Assembly: GCF_037949795.1 (NCBI RefSeq)
Contig: NZ_CP149932.1
Location: 620,001-684,000, forward strand
Source of the DNA: Thioclava sp. GXIMD2076
GTDB taxonomy: Bacteria; Pseudomonadota; Alphaproteobacteria; Rhodobacterales; Rhodobacteraceae
Length of the DNA stretch: 64,000 nucleotides
Direction of reading: 5' to 3'
The notes beneath the pieces were generated by a model. It had not been told where the DNA came from, did not search any database, and saw only the letters and a list, made by a program, of their open reading frames with translations. Of the stretch, positions 45,884-56,446 are shown in pieces; the first letter of the stretch is position 1, and each line of letters begins with the position of its first letter. A program made the position numbers and the translations under genes.

Positions 45884-48055
45884 ATGACCAGTTTTGACGC
45901 AATAGCAGCTCAATTTCCCCTTGCTACAAAGGGCCAAGCAGCTGGAATCGATTCGCCCGCCACCGCGACGAACGGTAAGAGCACAGAATTTTCTTTGGAG
46001 TTTTCGGCTCTGACCGAGACGATAGGCCGCGCTGATACTGGCGCGACGATTCGGCCACATTCAAAGGGCCCGGTTTCTACGAATTCTGAACAGCAACCCC
46101 GCGCATTCAACTTGCCGCGCGACGAACAGATTGTCTCTGCCGAGATGCCCACAGTAACACCCGGGCAGATCAAAGCACCGCAAGATGCTCCTTCTTCTGC
46201 AAAGAACACGGATAAAGCGTGGGCGCCAGGTGAACAAAGTAATCCTCTCTGGACAGAACAGGGCTTGCCGCGCGCAGCAGAGGCCACCAGCTCCCCGGTC
46301 GAGAGCAAGAAAAATGATGGTTCCTCGAAGGATGGAGACCAAACGGATGAGGTTTTCGATACCGAGCACGTTCCTGCCGCCGATACGCAGCTAGAGGCAT
46401 CGGCACTCCCTCAATCTGATCCCCGAAGCTCCCCAACGTTGAACTTCACGGCATCGGAAGTGAGCGAACCCCACGCCGAACTGGACGAGGAAATGGCTTC
46501 CTTCCAGACAGATAAGGGAACAGATACCGCGCCTGAATTCCTGTCGCACACAGGCGTCCAGACGCAATCCGCCATGGTGCCGCAGTCAGCAGTAGCACCG
46601 ATGCAGGATTCCGAGTTGCAGACCTCGGAGCCAACCGCACAAATCGCTTTTAATAACCGAGGCTTCCCGTCGCAAGAGAAGGCTCCCCCTCAAACGGTTC
46701 GCCCTGATGCCCAGTCCTCCTCTGGTACGAGCGCAACTCCGCAACCCGACCTGCCTCGGCAATCTGATGTATATGGTCGTCAGTTGACAGCAGCGGACGA
46801 GACCGGCACCGCTGAGACGGTCGCAACAGCAGACGAACCCGCAACACTACAGCCAGCCTCCGAGCAGCGCCCCGAAGCAAGATATACCGCGACCGCGGCA
46901 CCTTCGGTCAGCGAAGCACGATTCGCCTTGCACAGTTCGACTGCAAGCTTCTTCAGCACACCACAGAACGGAGCCACCTCCGGGCAGGTTGCACTTCCCG
47001 ACGGTATGGAGGAGATCTCGGAAAATGCCGTAGCTCTACCGATTCCGACGGACGAAAATGTGGAATCCGATCCCGCGCTGCGCAGCGAGATTGGCGTCTC
47101 GGTGCGTAACATCTCGCAACCCAAAGTACCTTCCGGCATTGTAACCGGGCAGACCGGTGCCATTTCTCCGCAGGAAACCCAGCCGGCCGCAGCAGCACCG
47201 ATCGACATCGAGACGACCGATAGCACGGATACGACGACTATTACCTCGACCGTGAATACCGGCTCGAATACGCCCCTGCAGACCTCGGCGATACCTCTAC
47301 AAACGGTTGCGCAGGCGCAACTGGGTGCCGAGAAATATGTCACGAAGCGCCGTGAACTTAGCGAACAACTCGACGAGGAACTGACAGTTACCCAGATCGG
47401 CAAGGACCGAACGGCGCAATCGCGTATGGAGACGGCCTATGCCGTTACCTCCGCAGCGAGCACGACAATGTCGAACGGCGCATCCGGACAGTCTCTGCCG
47501 GCGGAAAGCGGCTTGCTTGCGCAGGATCAACCCACTCCTATCGATGAAGACAGCCAACGCTTCGGCCTTGCTCCTCTCCCCAGTCACACCGGCATGACCG
47601 CGGCGACAACGGCATCCCAACCCGCCGCGCAACAGGCTATGGCCCAAAACGTCTCGCAACAGCTCGCACGCGCCGCAACCAGCACATCGGATGGAGCAGT
47701 CGAATTGACCCTCGCCCCCGAAGAATTGGGTAAGGTGCGGATGGTCATGCATCATAGCGACAGCGGCATGTCCGTGATGATCTATGCCGACAGGCCCGAA
47801 ACTCTCGACCTGATGCGAAGACATGCCGAGATGCTCAGCCGCGACCTGCGGGAGCTCGGCTATACGGATGTGAACCTGAATTTCACGGATCAGGGCCAAA
47901 GCGGGCAGAACGCCCAGGAACTTGCCGAACAAGCCGACCGTATCCGCGCCGAACGCGGAACCCAAGCCGCATTCAGCGCTGGCTCCATTTCCAACACCCT
48001 CAATCCCTCGCGCACCTCCGGCTCCGTGCTGGGGGGGCTAGATCTCAGAATGTGA
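45884..48055 (+). CDS. fliK: Flagellar hook-length control protein FliK
   Basis: 723 residues. The long N-terminal part is low-complexity, rich in Ala, Thr, Ser, Gln, Pro and acidic residues, as expected for the molecular-ruler region. The folded C-terminal domain is at about 600-680: VELTLAPEELGKVRMVMHHSDSGMSVMIYADRPETLDLMRRH followed by LSRDLRELGYTDVNLNF. It measures hook length and switches export specificity. The start is ATG 45884 after TTGAGGATC; a TTG 9 bases upstream is in frame. flgD follows 12 bases downstream. Confidence 0.93.
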   Translation: MTSFDAIAAQFPLATKGQAAGIDSPATATNGKSTEFSLEFSALTETIGRADTGATIRPHSKGPVSTNSEQQPRAFNLPRDEQIVSAEMPTVTPGQIKAPQDAPSSAKNTDKAWAPGEQSNPLWTEQGLPRAAEATSSPVESKKNDGSSKDGDQTDEVFDTEHVPAADTQLEASALPQSDPRSSPTLNFTASEVSEPHAELDEEMASFQTDKGTDTAPEFLSHTGVQTQSAMVPQSAVAPMQDSELQTSEPTAQIAFNNRGFPSQEKAPPQTVRPDAQSSSGTSATPQPDLPRQSDVYGRQLTAADETGTAETVATADEPATLQPASEQRPEARYTATAAPSVSEARFALHSSTASFFSTPQNGATSGQVALPDGMEEISENAVALPIPTDENVESDPALRSEIGVSVRNISQPKVPSGIVTGQTGAISPQETQPAAAAPIDIETTDSTDTTTITSTVNTGSNTPLQTSAIPLQTVAQAQLGAEKYVTKRRELSEQLDEELTVTQIGKDRTAQSRMETAYAVTSAASTTMSNGASGQSLPAESGLLAQDQPTPIDEDSQRFGLAPLPSHTGMTAATTASQPAAQQAMAQNVSQQLARAATSTSDGAVELTLAPEELGKVRMVMHHSDSGMSVMIYADRPETLDLMRRHAEMLSRDLRELGYTDVNLNFTDQGQSGQNAQELAEQADRIRAERGTQAAFSAGSISNTLNPSRTSGSVLGGLDLRM

Positions 48056-48067
48056 CGGAGGATTTCC

Positions 48068-48736
48068 ATGACCACTGTAACAAGCGCCTCAACCACGGCA
48101 TCCGCGACGAGCTCCAGCTCGACGGCGGATGCACAAACCTTCGCAACCTCGGATTACCAGACCTTCCTCGAGATGCTGACCGTCCAGATGCAGAATCAGG
48201 ACCCGCTCAATCCGATGGATAGTACGGATTATGCCGTGCAACTCGCGACCTTCTCGGGGGTCGAACAGCAGGTAGAGACCAACTCGCTTCTGGAAAGCAT
48301 CGCATCTTCGATCAGCCAGATGGGCATCTCGGAGCTGGCAAGCTGGGTCGGTATGGACGGAAAAACCGAAGAGCCTGTGTATTTCTTTGGTAGCTCGATC
48401 GTCGTTGAAACCGAAGCCGATAGCCAAGCGGATTCGGCTGTTCTTACGGTTCAGAACGAGTCGGGGAACACCGTTTACAGCGGTGCCGTAGATGTGGACG
48501 AGGATTTCGTCGAGTGGGACGGCACCAATTCGGATGGTGAAACCGCCGTTTATGGCAACTACACCTTCACACTCAAAAGCTATAGCGGCAGTGACCTTAT
48601 CTCTACCGAGACCGCACCAGCCTATGGCCGTATCATCGAAGCGCGCGTCACCGATAGTGGCACAGAACTCGTCATGATGTCGGGCTCTACCGTCTCGAGC
48701 GACGATATCACCGGACTGCGTAGCCCCTCAAGCTGA
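48068..48736 (+). CDS. flgD: Flagellar hook capping protein FlgD
   Basis: 222 residues. The N-terminal export and capping region contains YQTFLEMLTVQMQNQDPLNPMDSTDYAVQLATFSGVEQQV, the strongest FlgD signature. The C-terminal half has FlgD Ig-like/tudor features (VYSGAVDVDEDFVEWDGTNSDGETAVYGNYTF). It caps the growing hook during FlgE polymerisation. The start has GGAGGATTTCC upstream. It converges with ubiB, the two stop codons abutting as TGATCA. Confidence 0.95.
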   Translation: MTTVTSASTTASATSSSSTADAQTFATSDYQTFLEMLTVQMQNQDPLNPMDSTDYAVQLATFSGVEQQVETNSLLESIASSISQMGISELASWVGMDGKTEEPVYFFGSSIVVETEADSQADSAVLTVQNESGNTVYSGAVDVDEDFVEWDGTNSDGETAVYGNYTFTLKSYSGSDLISTETAPAYGRIIEARVTDSGTELVMMSGSTVSSDDITGLRSPSS

Positions 48737-50266
48737 TCAGGCCAGCAGACCGGCCGCCAGCCCCGCGACAAAGACAGCTGCGATGATCCCCGCCCAAATG
48801 GCGGGATGAAGCGGTTTGTCCGCAGGGGTTGGCGCCTCCGGATGCGCGCGCCGCTCGATGGAATTCTTCAACATATCGGGGAATTGCGGGCTGTAACGCG
48901 CCATGACTTTCACCACCTTGCGCAGGTCATGCAGCGCCGCTTTCGGCCCGAGATTCTCACGGATATAGGTTTCGACGGCGGGCTTGGCGGCCTGCCACAT
49001 ATTCAGCGACGGGTTCAGAGACCGTGCGACCCCCTCGGCCACAACCATCGATCGCTGCAGCAAGATCAGTTCGGTGCGCGTTGGCATTCCGAAACGCTCC
49101 GTGACTTCAAAGAGATAGGCCAGAAGGCGTGCCATCGAAATATGGCTTGCATCCATGCCAAAGATCGGTTCGCCCACCGCGCGAAGGGCCAGCGCGAATT
49201 CGTTCACGTCCCGATCCGCGGGCACATAGCCCGCCTCGAAATGCACCTCGGCCACACGGCGGTAATCGCGCTGGATGAACCCGATGAGGATCTCGGCATA
49301 GACACGACGGGTATATTCATCGATCTGCCCCATGATCCCGAAATCATAGGCAAGAATATCACCATTGGCGGCGACCTTCAGGTTGCCCTGATGCATATCC
49401 CCATGGAAATATCCGTCGCGCAGCGCATGGCTGAGAAAGAGCTGCAAGATACGCTCGGACAGTGCGACCAGATCATGGCCTGCAGCCCTGATCGCCTCGG
49501 GATCGCCCATCGGCACGCCCTCGGCCCAGTCCAGCACCATCACGCGGCGGCTCGACATGTCCCAGGCAGGCTTTGGCACCGCAAACCCCGCATCATCTGC
49601 CGTATTCGCGGCAAATTGCGACGCGCGCGCCGCTTCCATGCGCAGATCCAACTCCCCCATGACAGTGCGCTCGAAGTGTTTCACCACATCGGTCGGACGC
49701 AACCTTCGCGACGAAGGCGAGAACCGCTCGATGAATTTCGCCACAAAATGGAACGCATCGAGATCACGGCGGAAGGCGCGTTCGATCCCCGGACGCAGCA
49801 CCTTCACGGCAACCTTCTCGCCAGTGCGCGCCAGCACGGCCTGATGGACCTGTGCGATAGAGGCCGCAGCCACAGGCTCGGAAAACTCTGTGAACATCTC
49901 GGAGATCGGACGCTCGAATTCTTCCTCGATCGTCTTCTTTGCCAGATCGGTCGAGAACGGTGGCAGGCGGTCTTGCAACACGCGCAACTGCGTGGCCAGT
50001 TCTGGCCCGACCACATCTGCGCGCGTCGATAGAATCTGCCCGAATTTGATATAGGCCGGACCAAGCGCTGTGATCGCCCGTGTCACCGGCGGCAAGTTCG
50101 GGTCGCCCTTGTAGCCAAGCCACGCGAAAGGGGCCGATACCGCATAGGCGGCCGCCCGCAGGCGCGGCGGCGCGTCCATGGCCTCCAGCACCTGATGCAT
50201 CGCGCGCGAGCGGATGAAGGTGGCGCCAGTGCGGATCAGGCGCCAGATATTGATCGGCCCGCGCAT
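48737..50266 (-). CDS. ubiB: UbiB-family atypical kinase (ubiquinone biosynthesis)
   Basis: 509 residues. Diagnostic motifs of the UbiB/ADCK family are present: the KxGQ motif in AYIKFGQILSTRAD, the Ala-rich loop in PVAAASIAQVHQA, the nucleotide lysine in EKVAVKVLRPGI, the catalytic loop YFHGDMHQGNLKV and LAYDFGIMG. A C-terminal hydrophobic helix pair (IWAGIIAAVFVAGLAAGLLA) anchors it in the membrane. It supports the ubiquinone-modifying complex, probably by extracting lipid intermediates. It follows ubiE with one base between genes, an operon. Confidence 0.96.
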   Translation of the reverse strand: MRGPINIWRLIRTGATFIRSRAMHQVLEAMDAPPRLRAAAYAVSAPFAWLGYKGDPNLPPVTRAITALGPAYIKFGQILSTRADVVGPELATQLRVLQDRLPPFSTDLAKKTIEEEFERPISEMFTEFSEPVAAASIAQVHQAVLARTGEKVAVKVLRPGIERAFRRDLDAFHFVAKFIERFSPSSRRLRPTDVVKHFERTVMGELDLRMEAARASQFAANTADDAGFAVPKPAWDMSSRRVMVLDWAEGVPMGDPEAIRAAGHDLVALSERILQLFLSHALRDGYFHGDMHQGNLKVAANGDILAYDFGIMGQIDEYTRRVYAEILIGFIQRDYRRVAEVHFEAGYVPADRDVNEFALALRAVGEPIFGMDASHISMARLLAYLFEVTERFGMPTRTELILLQRSMVVAEGVARSLNPSLNMWQAAKPAVETYIRENLGPKAALHDLRKVVKVMARYSPQFPDMLKNSIERRAHPEAPTPADKPLHPAIWAGIIAAVFVAGLAAGLLA

Positions 50267-50267
50267 C

Positions 50268-51020
50268 TCAGATCTTCCAGCCAGAATGCAGCGCCGCGAT
50301 ACCCATGGTCAGGTTGCGATAGCTCGCCTGCTCGAAGCCCGCCTTGCGAATCATCGACAGGAACGTCTCCTGATCGGGGAATTTGCGGATTGATTCGACC
50401 AGATACTGGTAGCTGTCACGATCATTGGCCACGATCTGGCCCATCACCGGAATGATATTGAAGGAATAGAGATCATAGGCTTTCTGCATCAGATCATTCG
50501 GGATCTGGCTGAATTCCAGAACCATCAGACGCCCGCCGGGTTTCAGCACACGATAGGCTTCGTCCAGCGCGTCCTGCACGCGCGTCACGTTCCGGATACC
50601 GAAGGAAATCGTATAGACATCAAAGGAGTTATCCTCGAACGGCAGCGCCATCGCATCGCCCACGATCCAGTCCAGACGCTCGGCCATATCCTCGGCCTCG
50701 GCGCGCTTCTGGCCCTCGATCAGCATCGATTCGGTCATATCGCAGACGGTCGCCGTGGCTTCGGGCGCACGACCGAGGAAGCGGAAGGCCACATCGCCGG
50801 TCCCCCCCGCCACATCCAGAAGCTTCTGGCCACGGCGCGGCGCAAGCCAATCCATCATCGCGTCTTTCCAGACGCGATGGATGCCCATGCTCATCAGGTC
50901 GTTCATGATGTCGTATTTCGAAGCCACGCGCGAGAACACGCCATGCACCATGCCGGCCTTCTGGCTCTCGTCCACGGTCTGAAAGCCGAAATGCGTCGTC
51001 TTGCTCTGATCTGCGGTCAT
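50268..51020 (-). CDS. ubiE: Demethylmenaquinone/ubiquinone C-methyltransferase UbiE
   Basis: 250 residues. UbiE signatures are visible: [31 protein letters not shown] motif [27 protein letters not shown] and [10 protein letters not shown] then [23 protein letters not shown]. It performs the C-methylation of the quinone ring. It is the first gene of the ubiE-ubiB pair and divergent from mutM with 87 bases between starts. Confidence 0.97.
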   Translation of the reverse strand: MTADQSKTTHFGFQTVDESQKAGMVHGVFSRVASKYDIMNDLMSMGIHRVWKDAMMDWLAPRRGQKLLDVAGGTGDVAFRFLGRAPEATATVCDMTESMLIEGQKRAEAEDMAERLDWIVGDAMALPFEDNSFDVYTISFGIRNVTRVQDALDEAYRVLKPGGRLMVLEFSQIPNDLMQKAYDLYSFNIIPVMGQIVANDRDSYQYLVESIRKFPDQETFLSMIRKAGFEQASYRNLTMGIAALHSGWKI

Positions 51021-51107
51021 CTGTCCCGTGGCCCCTTGAGGTTCGTCTGGTCTACCCCCTTCTTATAGGGGCCGTTTCAGAAGTGACAATGCACGAGGAC
51101 GATCACA

Positions 51108-51953
51108 ATGCCCGAACTTCCCGAGGTCGAAACCGTCAGGCGGGGCCTTTTACCCGCGATGGAGGGCCGCGTGATCGAACGCGCCGAGGTCAACCGCCCC
51201 GATCTGCGCTGGCCCCTGCCGGATAACATGGCCGCCCGCCTGACCGGCGCACGCATATTGCGCCTGCGCAGACGCTCGAAATATATCCTTGCCGACCTGG
51301 ATCGCGGGGAGACCCTCCTGATCCATCTGGGCATGTCGGGGCGGATGCTGGTCTCCGGTGTGGCACTGGGAGAGTTCGTCATCGACCACCCGACGCCGCA
51401 GAAACATGACCACATCGTCTTCCATATGGAGGGCGGCGGGCGTGTCACCTTCAATGATGCGCGTCGCTTCGGGGCGATGGATCTGTTCCCCACTGGCGCC
51501 GAGGACAGTTACTGGCTCCTCGAGAAGCTCGGCCCTGAACCGTTCAGCAACCAGCTGAACGAGGAGTATCTGACCGCCAGACTGCGCAGTCGCGCGAGCC
51601 CTATCAAGACGCTGCTTCTGGATCAGGCGATCGTGGCGGGGCTTGGCAATATCTATGTCTGCGAGGTGCTGTTCCGCGCGGGCATCGACCCGCGCCGTCA
51701 GGGCCGCCAGATTGCCGAGAAGCGTCTGCGGCCTCTTGTCGCAATCATCCGCGAGGTTCTGGAGGAGGCTATCGAGGCGGGTGGATCTTCGCTCCGCGAC
51801 CACCGGCAGGCCGATGGGGAGCTGGGATATTTCCAGCACCGCTTCAAAGTTTACGGTCGCGAGGGCGCGCCCTGCCAAAGCTGCGGGCAACCGGTGCTCA
51901 GGATCGTGCAATCGGGGCGATCCAGCTTTTATTGCGCGCATTGCCAGCGCTAA
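51108..51953 (+). CDS. mutM: Formamidopyrimidine-DNA glycosylase MutM
   Basis: 281 residues, a bifunctional glycosylase/AP lyase that removes 8-oxoguanine. The N-terminus [14 protein letters not shown] provides the catalytic Pro and Glu after Met removal. [31 protein letters not shown] and [19 protein letters not shown] are conserved. The C-terminal zinc finger is CQSCGQPV...YCAHCQR (two Cys-x2-Cys). No frame damage. Confidence 0.97.
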   Translation: MPELPEVETVRRGLLPAMEGRVIERAEVNRPDLRWPLPDNMAARLTGARILRLRRRSKYILADLDRGETLLIHLGMSGRMLVSGVALGEFVIDHPTPQKHDHIVFHMEGGGRVTFNDARRFGAMDLFPTGAEDSYWLLEKLGPEPFSNQLNEEYLTARLRSRASPIKTLLLDQAIVAGLGNIYVCEVLFRAGIDPRRQGRQIAEKRLRPLVAIIREVLEEAIEAGGSSLRDHRQADGELGYFQHRFKVYGREGAPCQSCGQPVLRIVQSGRSSFYCAHCQR

Positions 51954-52038
51954 GAGGAACACGGGCGCGAGAGTTGACTTGATATATGGGCCGGTTTTGT
52001 TAGGACTCCGGTCTGATGAAAAGGAAAGGCACTGCCAA

Positions 52039-52815
52039 ATGGCCTACCAGACGCTGATCGTCGAGATCGAAGATAATGTCGCCCTAGTCCGGCTCAACCG
52101 TCCGGAAGCACTGAACGCGCTGAACTCCGTTCTGCTGACCGAGATGGGGGACGCGCTGGCGAATCTCGACGCCAATGACAAGGTGCGTGCCATTGTCATC
52201 ACCGGCTCCGAGAAGGCCTTTGCCGCCGGCGCCGACATCAAGGAAATGTCCGAGAAGGGCTTTGTCGGCATGTTCAAGGCCGATTTCTTCGGCGATGCCA
52301 CCGAGAATTTCCTGCGCACCCGCAAGCCGGTGATTGCAGCCGTGTCGGGCTATGCGCTTGGCGGCGGCTGCGAACTGGCGATGATGTGCGACTTCATCAT
52401 CTGCGCCGATAATGCGAAATTCGGCCAGCCCGAGATCAATCTCGGCATCTGCGCGGGAATCGGCGGCACCCAGCGCCTGACCCGTTTCGTGGGCAAGTCG
52501 AAGGCAATGGACATGCATCTGACGGGCCGGTTCATGGATGCCGAGGAAGCCGAGCGTTCGGGCCTTGTCTCCCGCGTGGTGCCGACTGCCAAACTGGTGT
52601 CCGAAGCCATGGCTGCCGCCTCGAAGATCGCCGAGAAATCGCAGCTTTCGGCCATGGTGGTGAAGGAGGCGGTGAACCGCTCCTACGAGACCACCCTGCG
52701 CGAGGGGCTGCTGTTTGAAAAACGCATGTTCCACGCGCTGTTTGCCACCGAGGACCAGAAAGAGGGCATGGCCGCCTTCCTCGAGAAGCGCGAGCCGCAA
52801 TTCCGCGATAAATAA
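52039..52815 (+). CDS. Enoyl-CoA hydratase
   Basis: 258 residues of the crotonase superfamily. Substrate loop [13 protein letters not shown], oxyanion/catalytic region [17 protein letters not shown] (Glu) and [20 protein letters not shown] (second catalytic Glu) are all present, so true hydratase activity on short-chain enoyl-CoAs is likely. The start is ATG 52039; the long open frame from 51643 is out-of-frame reading of mutM. It sits between mutM and rpsT, the usual Rhodobacterales order. Confidence 0.93.
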   Translation: MAYQTLIVEIEDNVALVRLNRPEALNALNSVLLTEMGDALANLDANDKVRAIVITGSEKAFAAGADIKEMSEKGFVGMFKADFFGDATENFLRTRKPVIAAVSGYALGGGCELAMMCDFIICADNAKFGQPEINLGICAGIGGTQRLTRFVGKSKAMDMHLTGRFMDAEEAERSGLVSRVVPTAKLVSEAMAAASKIAEKSQLSAMVVKEAVNRSYETTLREGLLFEKRMFHALFATEDQKEGMAAFLEKREPQFRDK

Positions 52816-52837
52816 GCGCGGTCACTTACGCGAAATG

Positions 52838-52855
52838 CCGGGCCTCGGGGCCCGG
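52838..52855 (+). terminator. Likely terminator after the enoyl-CoA hydratase gene
   Basis: CCGGGCC pairs with GGCCCGG (4-base loop), followed by the weak T-tract TTCTCATTT, 22 bases past the stop. Confidence 0.6.
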
Positions 52856-53012
52856 TTCTCATTTGGGGCTTCCCAACTTGGCAAAATTGCCGTATAGGCC
52901 CCCTTCAAATGCGTGTGGAGCCCGCTTAGGCTAGAATCAACCGGTTCACTGGTGTGCCCGGGTTTTGCATGCAGTCGCATATTGTACCAAACCCGAAAGT
53001 GGAAACACACAC

Positions 53013-53279
53013 ATGGCAAATACGCTCCAGTCCAAAAAGCGCGCACGTCAGAACGAGCGTCGTAACGACATCAACAAAGCACGTCGTTCGCGCATCCGTA
53101 CCTTCCTCCGCAAAGTCGAAGAAGCCATCACCTCGGGCGACTACGCAGCAGCTCAGGAAGCTCTGAAAGTGGCGCAGCCGGAACTGATGCGTGGCGTGAC
53201 CAAAGGCGTGATTCACAAGAACACCGCATCGCGCAAAGTGTCGCGTCTGGCGGCTCGCGTGAAGGCTCTGAACGCCTAA
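53013..53279 (+). CDS. rpsT: 30S ribosomal protein S20
   Basis: 88 residues, strongly basic. It begins [18 protein letters not shown] and contains [14 protein letters not shown] and [25 protein letters not shown], the full S20 pattern. It binds 16S rRNA early in 30S assembly. It is a single gene with a long leader and its own terminator, upstream of dnaA as in related genomes. Confidence 0.98.
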   Translation: MANTLQSKKRARQNERRNDINKARRSRIRTFLRKVEEAITSGDYAAAQEALKVAQPELMRGVTKGVIHKNTASRKVSRLAARVKALNA

Positions 53280-53303
53280 GCGATTCCCTTGCAAAAGCAA
53301 GAT

Positions 53304-53331
53304 AAAAAGGCGCCATTTATGGCGCCTTTTT
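53304..53331 (+). terminator. Rho-independent terminator of rpsT
   Basis: AAAAAGGCGCCA pairs perfectly with TGGCGCCTTTTT around TTTA. A long T-run is part of the 3' arm. Confidence 0.93.
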
Positions 53332-53756
53332 CATTTTTCGCAATGTTTTCAATAAGATGATATGTCCGAAATGCAACATGACGAAACTGTGGCAGATTCG
53401 ATTCACGCAATCCGGAGTCAAGCGTGAAGTTCTGTTGCGACTCGTCAGCGAGCCGGAGTAGTTTCACTGAGCGATCAACGTCGCCTCGGGGGACTGACGC
53501 ATCTTACCCTAGCTGGACCGGACAATAACGTCTGCCACGACAAGGATAACAACCGGACCAATTGGCCTGGGGGATGCGATTCCGATGCTGGAGGGCTGCC
53601 ACCTCCCACATTTCGATTCTGTCGAAACCCGCGTGAGCGGGTCGGGTAACCTTGTCCTAAGTGCAGAAAATGCACCACGCGCCAAAATCTGTTTGGCGTG
53701 GTGGATCGTATTTTCCGAGAATCGTTGGTCGCGAGGTGTGATAAGAATGGGCAAGA
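53332..53756. other. 425-base region upstream of dnaA
   Basis: It presumably holds the dnaA promoter and leader. An imperfect inverted repeat (ACCACGCGCCAAA against TTTGGCGTGGT, about 53673-53702) lies about 55 bases before the start. No convincing DnaA box or AT-rich unwinding element was seen, so I do not call an origin here. Confidence 0.5.
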
Positions 53757-55157
53757 ATGATGACCGACGATACTTGGGGGCGTGTGTGCGATGAGCTGCA
53801 AAAGAGCGTGGGAAAAAACAACTTCCTGACGTGGATTGCCCCGCTGAAGGTCATTGAGGTCGATGACGGCATTGCCGCCTTCGAGGCCCCTACAAAATTC
53901 ATGCGCGACTGGGTGCAGCGGAACTTCTCCGAGGCGATCCAGAACGAGCTGCGCAAATTTGGGATTATCGTTGAGCGTATCGATCTTCGCGTGTCTTCGG
54001 CACCGATGATCCGTCCGGCCAATTCCGCCAATCCCGTCCAGCAGGCCCCTGCCCCCACGAGCACGCCACGCATTGCCCAGATCAAACCACGTCTTGCCCA
54101 GACGCAGGATGACGATCTGCCCGGCGCGCCGCTGGACCAGCGTTTTACCTTCGACACTTTCGTGGTCGGCAAGCCGAACGAGCTGGCCCATGCCGCCGCG
54201 CGCCGTGTGGCAGAAGGCGGTCCGGTGACCTTCAACCCGCTCTTCCTCTATGGTGGCGTGGGCCTGGGTAAGACCCACCTGATGCATGCCATCGCCCACG
54301 AGCTGCAAACCAAGCGCCCCGATCTGCGCGTGCTCTACCTCTCGGCCGAGCAATTCATGTATCGTTTCGTGCAGGCTCTGCGCGAACGCCAGATCATGGA
54401 TTTCAAGGAGATGTTCCGCTCGGTCGACGTGCTTATGGTCGATGACGTGCAGTTCATCGCGGGCAAGGATTCGACGCAGGAAGAGTTCTTCCACACGTTC
54501 AACGCGCTCGTCGATCAGGGCAAACAGATCGTGATCTCCGCCGACCGTGCGCCGGGCGAGATCAAGGAACTGGAAGAACGGATCAAATCGCGCCTGCAAT
54601 GCGGGCTGGTGGTGGATCTCCATCCCACCGATTACGAGCTGCGCCTTGGCATCCTGCAGACCAAGACCGAAAATTACCGGATGCAATATCCGGGCCTGAT
54701 GATTGCCGATGGCGTGCTGGAATTCCTCGCCCATCGTATCTCGACCAACGTGCGTGTGCTTGAGGGCGCGCTGACGCGTCTGTTCGCCTTCGCCTCGCTG
54801 GTCGGCCGCGAGATTACGCTCGATCTGGCACAGGAATGTCTGACCGATATCTTGCGCACCTCGGACCGCAAGGTCACCATCGAGGAGATCCAGCGCAAGG
54901 TTGCCGAGCATTACAATGTCCGTCTTGCGGATATGATCGGCCCCAAGCGCGTGCGCACCATCGCGCGTCCGCGTCAGGTGGCGATGTATCTGTCCAAACA
55001 GCTCACCACCCGCTCGCTTCCCGATATCGGGCGCCGCTTCGGTGGCCGCGATCACACCACCATCATGCATGGTATCCGCAAGATCGAGGAGTTGAAGGGC
55101 GATGACCGCCAGCTGGCCGAGGATATCGATCTGCTGCGCCGCCTTCTGGAAAACTGA
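53757..55157 (+). CDS. dnaA: Chromosomal replication initiator DnaA
   Basis: 466 residues. Domain I starts MMTDDTWGRVCDELQKSVGKNNFLTWI. After a Pro/Ala linker come the AAA+ domain with Walker A FLYGGVGLGKTHLMHAI and Walker B VLMVDDVQFIAGKD. Domain IV has the DNA-binding signature GRRFGGRDHTTIMHGIRKIE near the C-terminus. It melts the origin and loads the helicase. ATG 53757 and 53760 are tandem candidates. It is followed by dnaN after 143 bases. Confidence 0.98.
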   Translation: MMTDDTWGRVCDELQKSVGKNNFLTWIAPLKVIEVDDGIAAFEAPTKFMRDWVQRNFSEAIQNELRKFGIIVERIDLRVSSAPMIRPANSANPVQQAPAPTSTPRIAQIKPRLAQTQDDDLPGAPLDQRFTFDTFVVGKPNELAHAAARRVAEGGPVTFNPLFLYGGVGLGKTHLMHAIAHELQTKRPDLRVLYLSAEQFMYRFVQALRERQIMDFKEMFRSVDVLMVDDVQFIAGKDSTQEEFFHTFNALVDQGKQIVISADRAPGEIKELEERIKSRLQCGLVVDLHPTDYELRLGILQTKTENYRMQYPGLMIADGVLEFLAHRISTNVRVLEGALTRLFAFASLVGREITLDLAQECLTDILRTSDRKVTIEEIQRKVAEHYNVRLADMIGPKRVRTIARPRQVAMYLSKQLTTRSLPDIGRRFGGRDHTTIMHGIRKIEELKGDDRQLAEDIDLLRRLLEN

Positions 55158-55300
55158 TTTCCGGGAAAACCAAGCGAAATCTGTGTGAAAGCGGGCTGGT
55201 CCCTTGACCTGCCCGCCTTTGCGTTAGATTGTCGCGAAAATTCTTGTGTCCGGTGTCTTAGATGGTAACGTCACGGTCCGGACAGCCGTGAGGGATTGAA

Positions 55301-56419
55301 ATGAAGATCAGCATCGAACGCGCAGAGCTGTTGAAAGCCGTCGCGCAAGCACAATCGGTTGTCGAACGTCGCAACACGATCCCGATTCTGGCCAATGTGC
55401 TGATCGAGGCCGAAGGCAGCACGATCTCCTTCCGCGCCACCGATCTCGATATCGAAGTGGTCGACCGTGCGCCCGCGCAGGTCGAGAAGGCCGGTGCCAC
55501 CACTGTCTCCGCCGTGATGCTGCACGAGATCGTGCGCAAGCTGCCCGACGGGGCGCTCGTCACACTGATGGATGATCCTGCCTCGGGCCGTCTGGTGATC
55601 GAGGCGGGCCGCTCGAGCTTTACGCTGGCGACCTTGCCGCGCGAGGATTTCCCCGTGATGGCCAGCTCGGATTACACCGCGAATTTCTCGGCCAAGGCGG
55701 GCGAGCTGAAACGTCTCTTCGAGAAATCGCGCTTTGCGATCTCGACCGAGGAGACCCGCTACTACCTGAACGGCGTCTATCTGCATGTGGCCACCGCCGA
55801 AGATGGCCAGATGCTGCGCGCCGTGGCGACCGATGGTCACCGTCTGGCCCGTATCGATGCCCCCCTGCCCCAAGGCGCCGAGGGCATGCCTGGCGTGATC
55901 GTGCCGCGCAAGACCGTGGGCGAGCTGCGCAAGCTTCTGGATGATGACGAAACGCTGATCGAGGTCTCGGTTTCGGAGACCAAGGTCCGGTTTGCCACCC
56001 CGCGTATCACCCTGACCTCCAAGGTTATCGACGGCACTTTCCCCGATTACACACGCGTGATCCCGATGGGCAATACGCGCCGTCTCGAAGTAGATGCAAA
56101 CGAGTTCGCCAAGGCTGTGGACCGTGTGGCCACCGTCTCGTCTGAACGTTCGCGCGCCGTCAAGCTGACGCTGGACGCCGACAAGCTGGTGCTCTCGGTC
56201 AACGCACCCGATGCTGGTGCCGCCGAGGAGGAGCTGGTTGTGGCCTATGCCGACGAGCGTCTGGAAATCGGCTTCAACGCCAAATACCTGCTGGAAATCG
56301 CCAATCAGGTCGATCGCGAGAATGCGGTCTTCATGTTCAACACCTCGGGCGACCCGACCCTGATGCGCGAAGGTGGCGACACCTCGGCGGTCTATGTCGT
56401 CATGCCGATGCGTGTCTAA
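55301..56419 (+). CDS. dnaN: DNA polymerase III beta clamp
   Basis: 372 residues, normal length, with three clamp repeats. It starts MKISIERAELLKAVAQAQSVVERRNTIPILANVLIEA and contains GRSSFTLATLPREDFPVM. It ends AVYVVMPMRV, as beta clamps do. It is the processivity ring of the replicase. It stands 27 bases before recF, likely cotranscribed. Confidence 0.98.
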   Translation: MKISIERAELLKAVAQAQSVVERRNTIPILANVLIEAEGSTISFRATDLDIEVVDRAPAQVEKAGATTVSAVMLHEIVRKLPDGALVTLMDDPASGRLVIEAGRSSFTLATLPREDFPVMASSDYTANFSAKAGELKRLFEKSRFAISTEETRYYLNGVYLHVATAEDGQMLRAVATDGHRLARIDAPLPQGAEGMPGVIVPRKTVGELRKLLDDDETLIEVSVSETKVRFATPRITLTSKVIDGTFPDYTRVIPMGNTRRLEVDANEFAKAVDRVATVSSERSRAVKLTLDADKLVLSVNAPDAGAAEEELVVAYADERLEIGFNAKYLLEIANQVDRENAVFMFNTSGDPTLMREGGDTSAVYVVMPMRV

Positions 56420-56446
56420 GATCAGCCTCTTACGGGAAGTAACGCG

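Noticed and set aside
51643..52038. Extended N-terminus of the enoyl-CoA hydratase
   Set aside because: The upstream part of the frame is out-of-frame reading of mutM; the crotonase fold starts at ATG 52039.
53332..53756. Chromosomal origin of replication upstream of dnaA
   Set aside because: No cluster of DnaA boxes or AT-rich unwinding region could be seen; gene context alone is not enough in this order.
53475..55070. Minus-strand frame of 531 codons opposite dnaA
   Set aside because: Shadow of dnaA; no recognisable domain.
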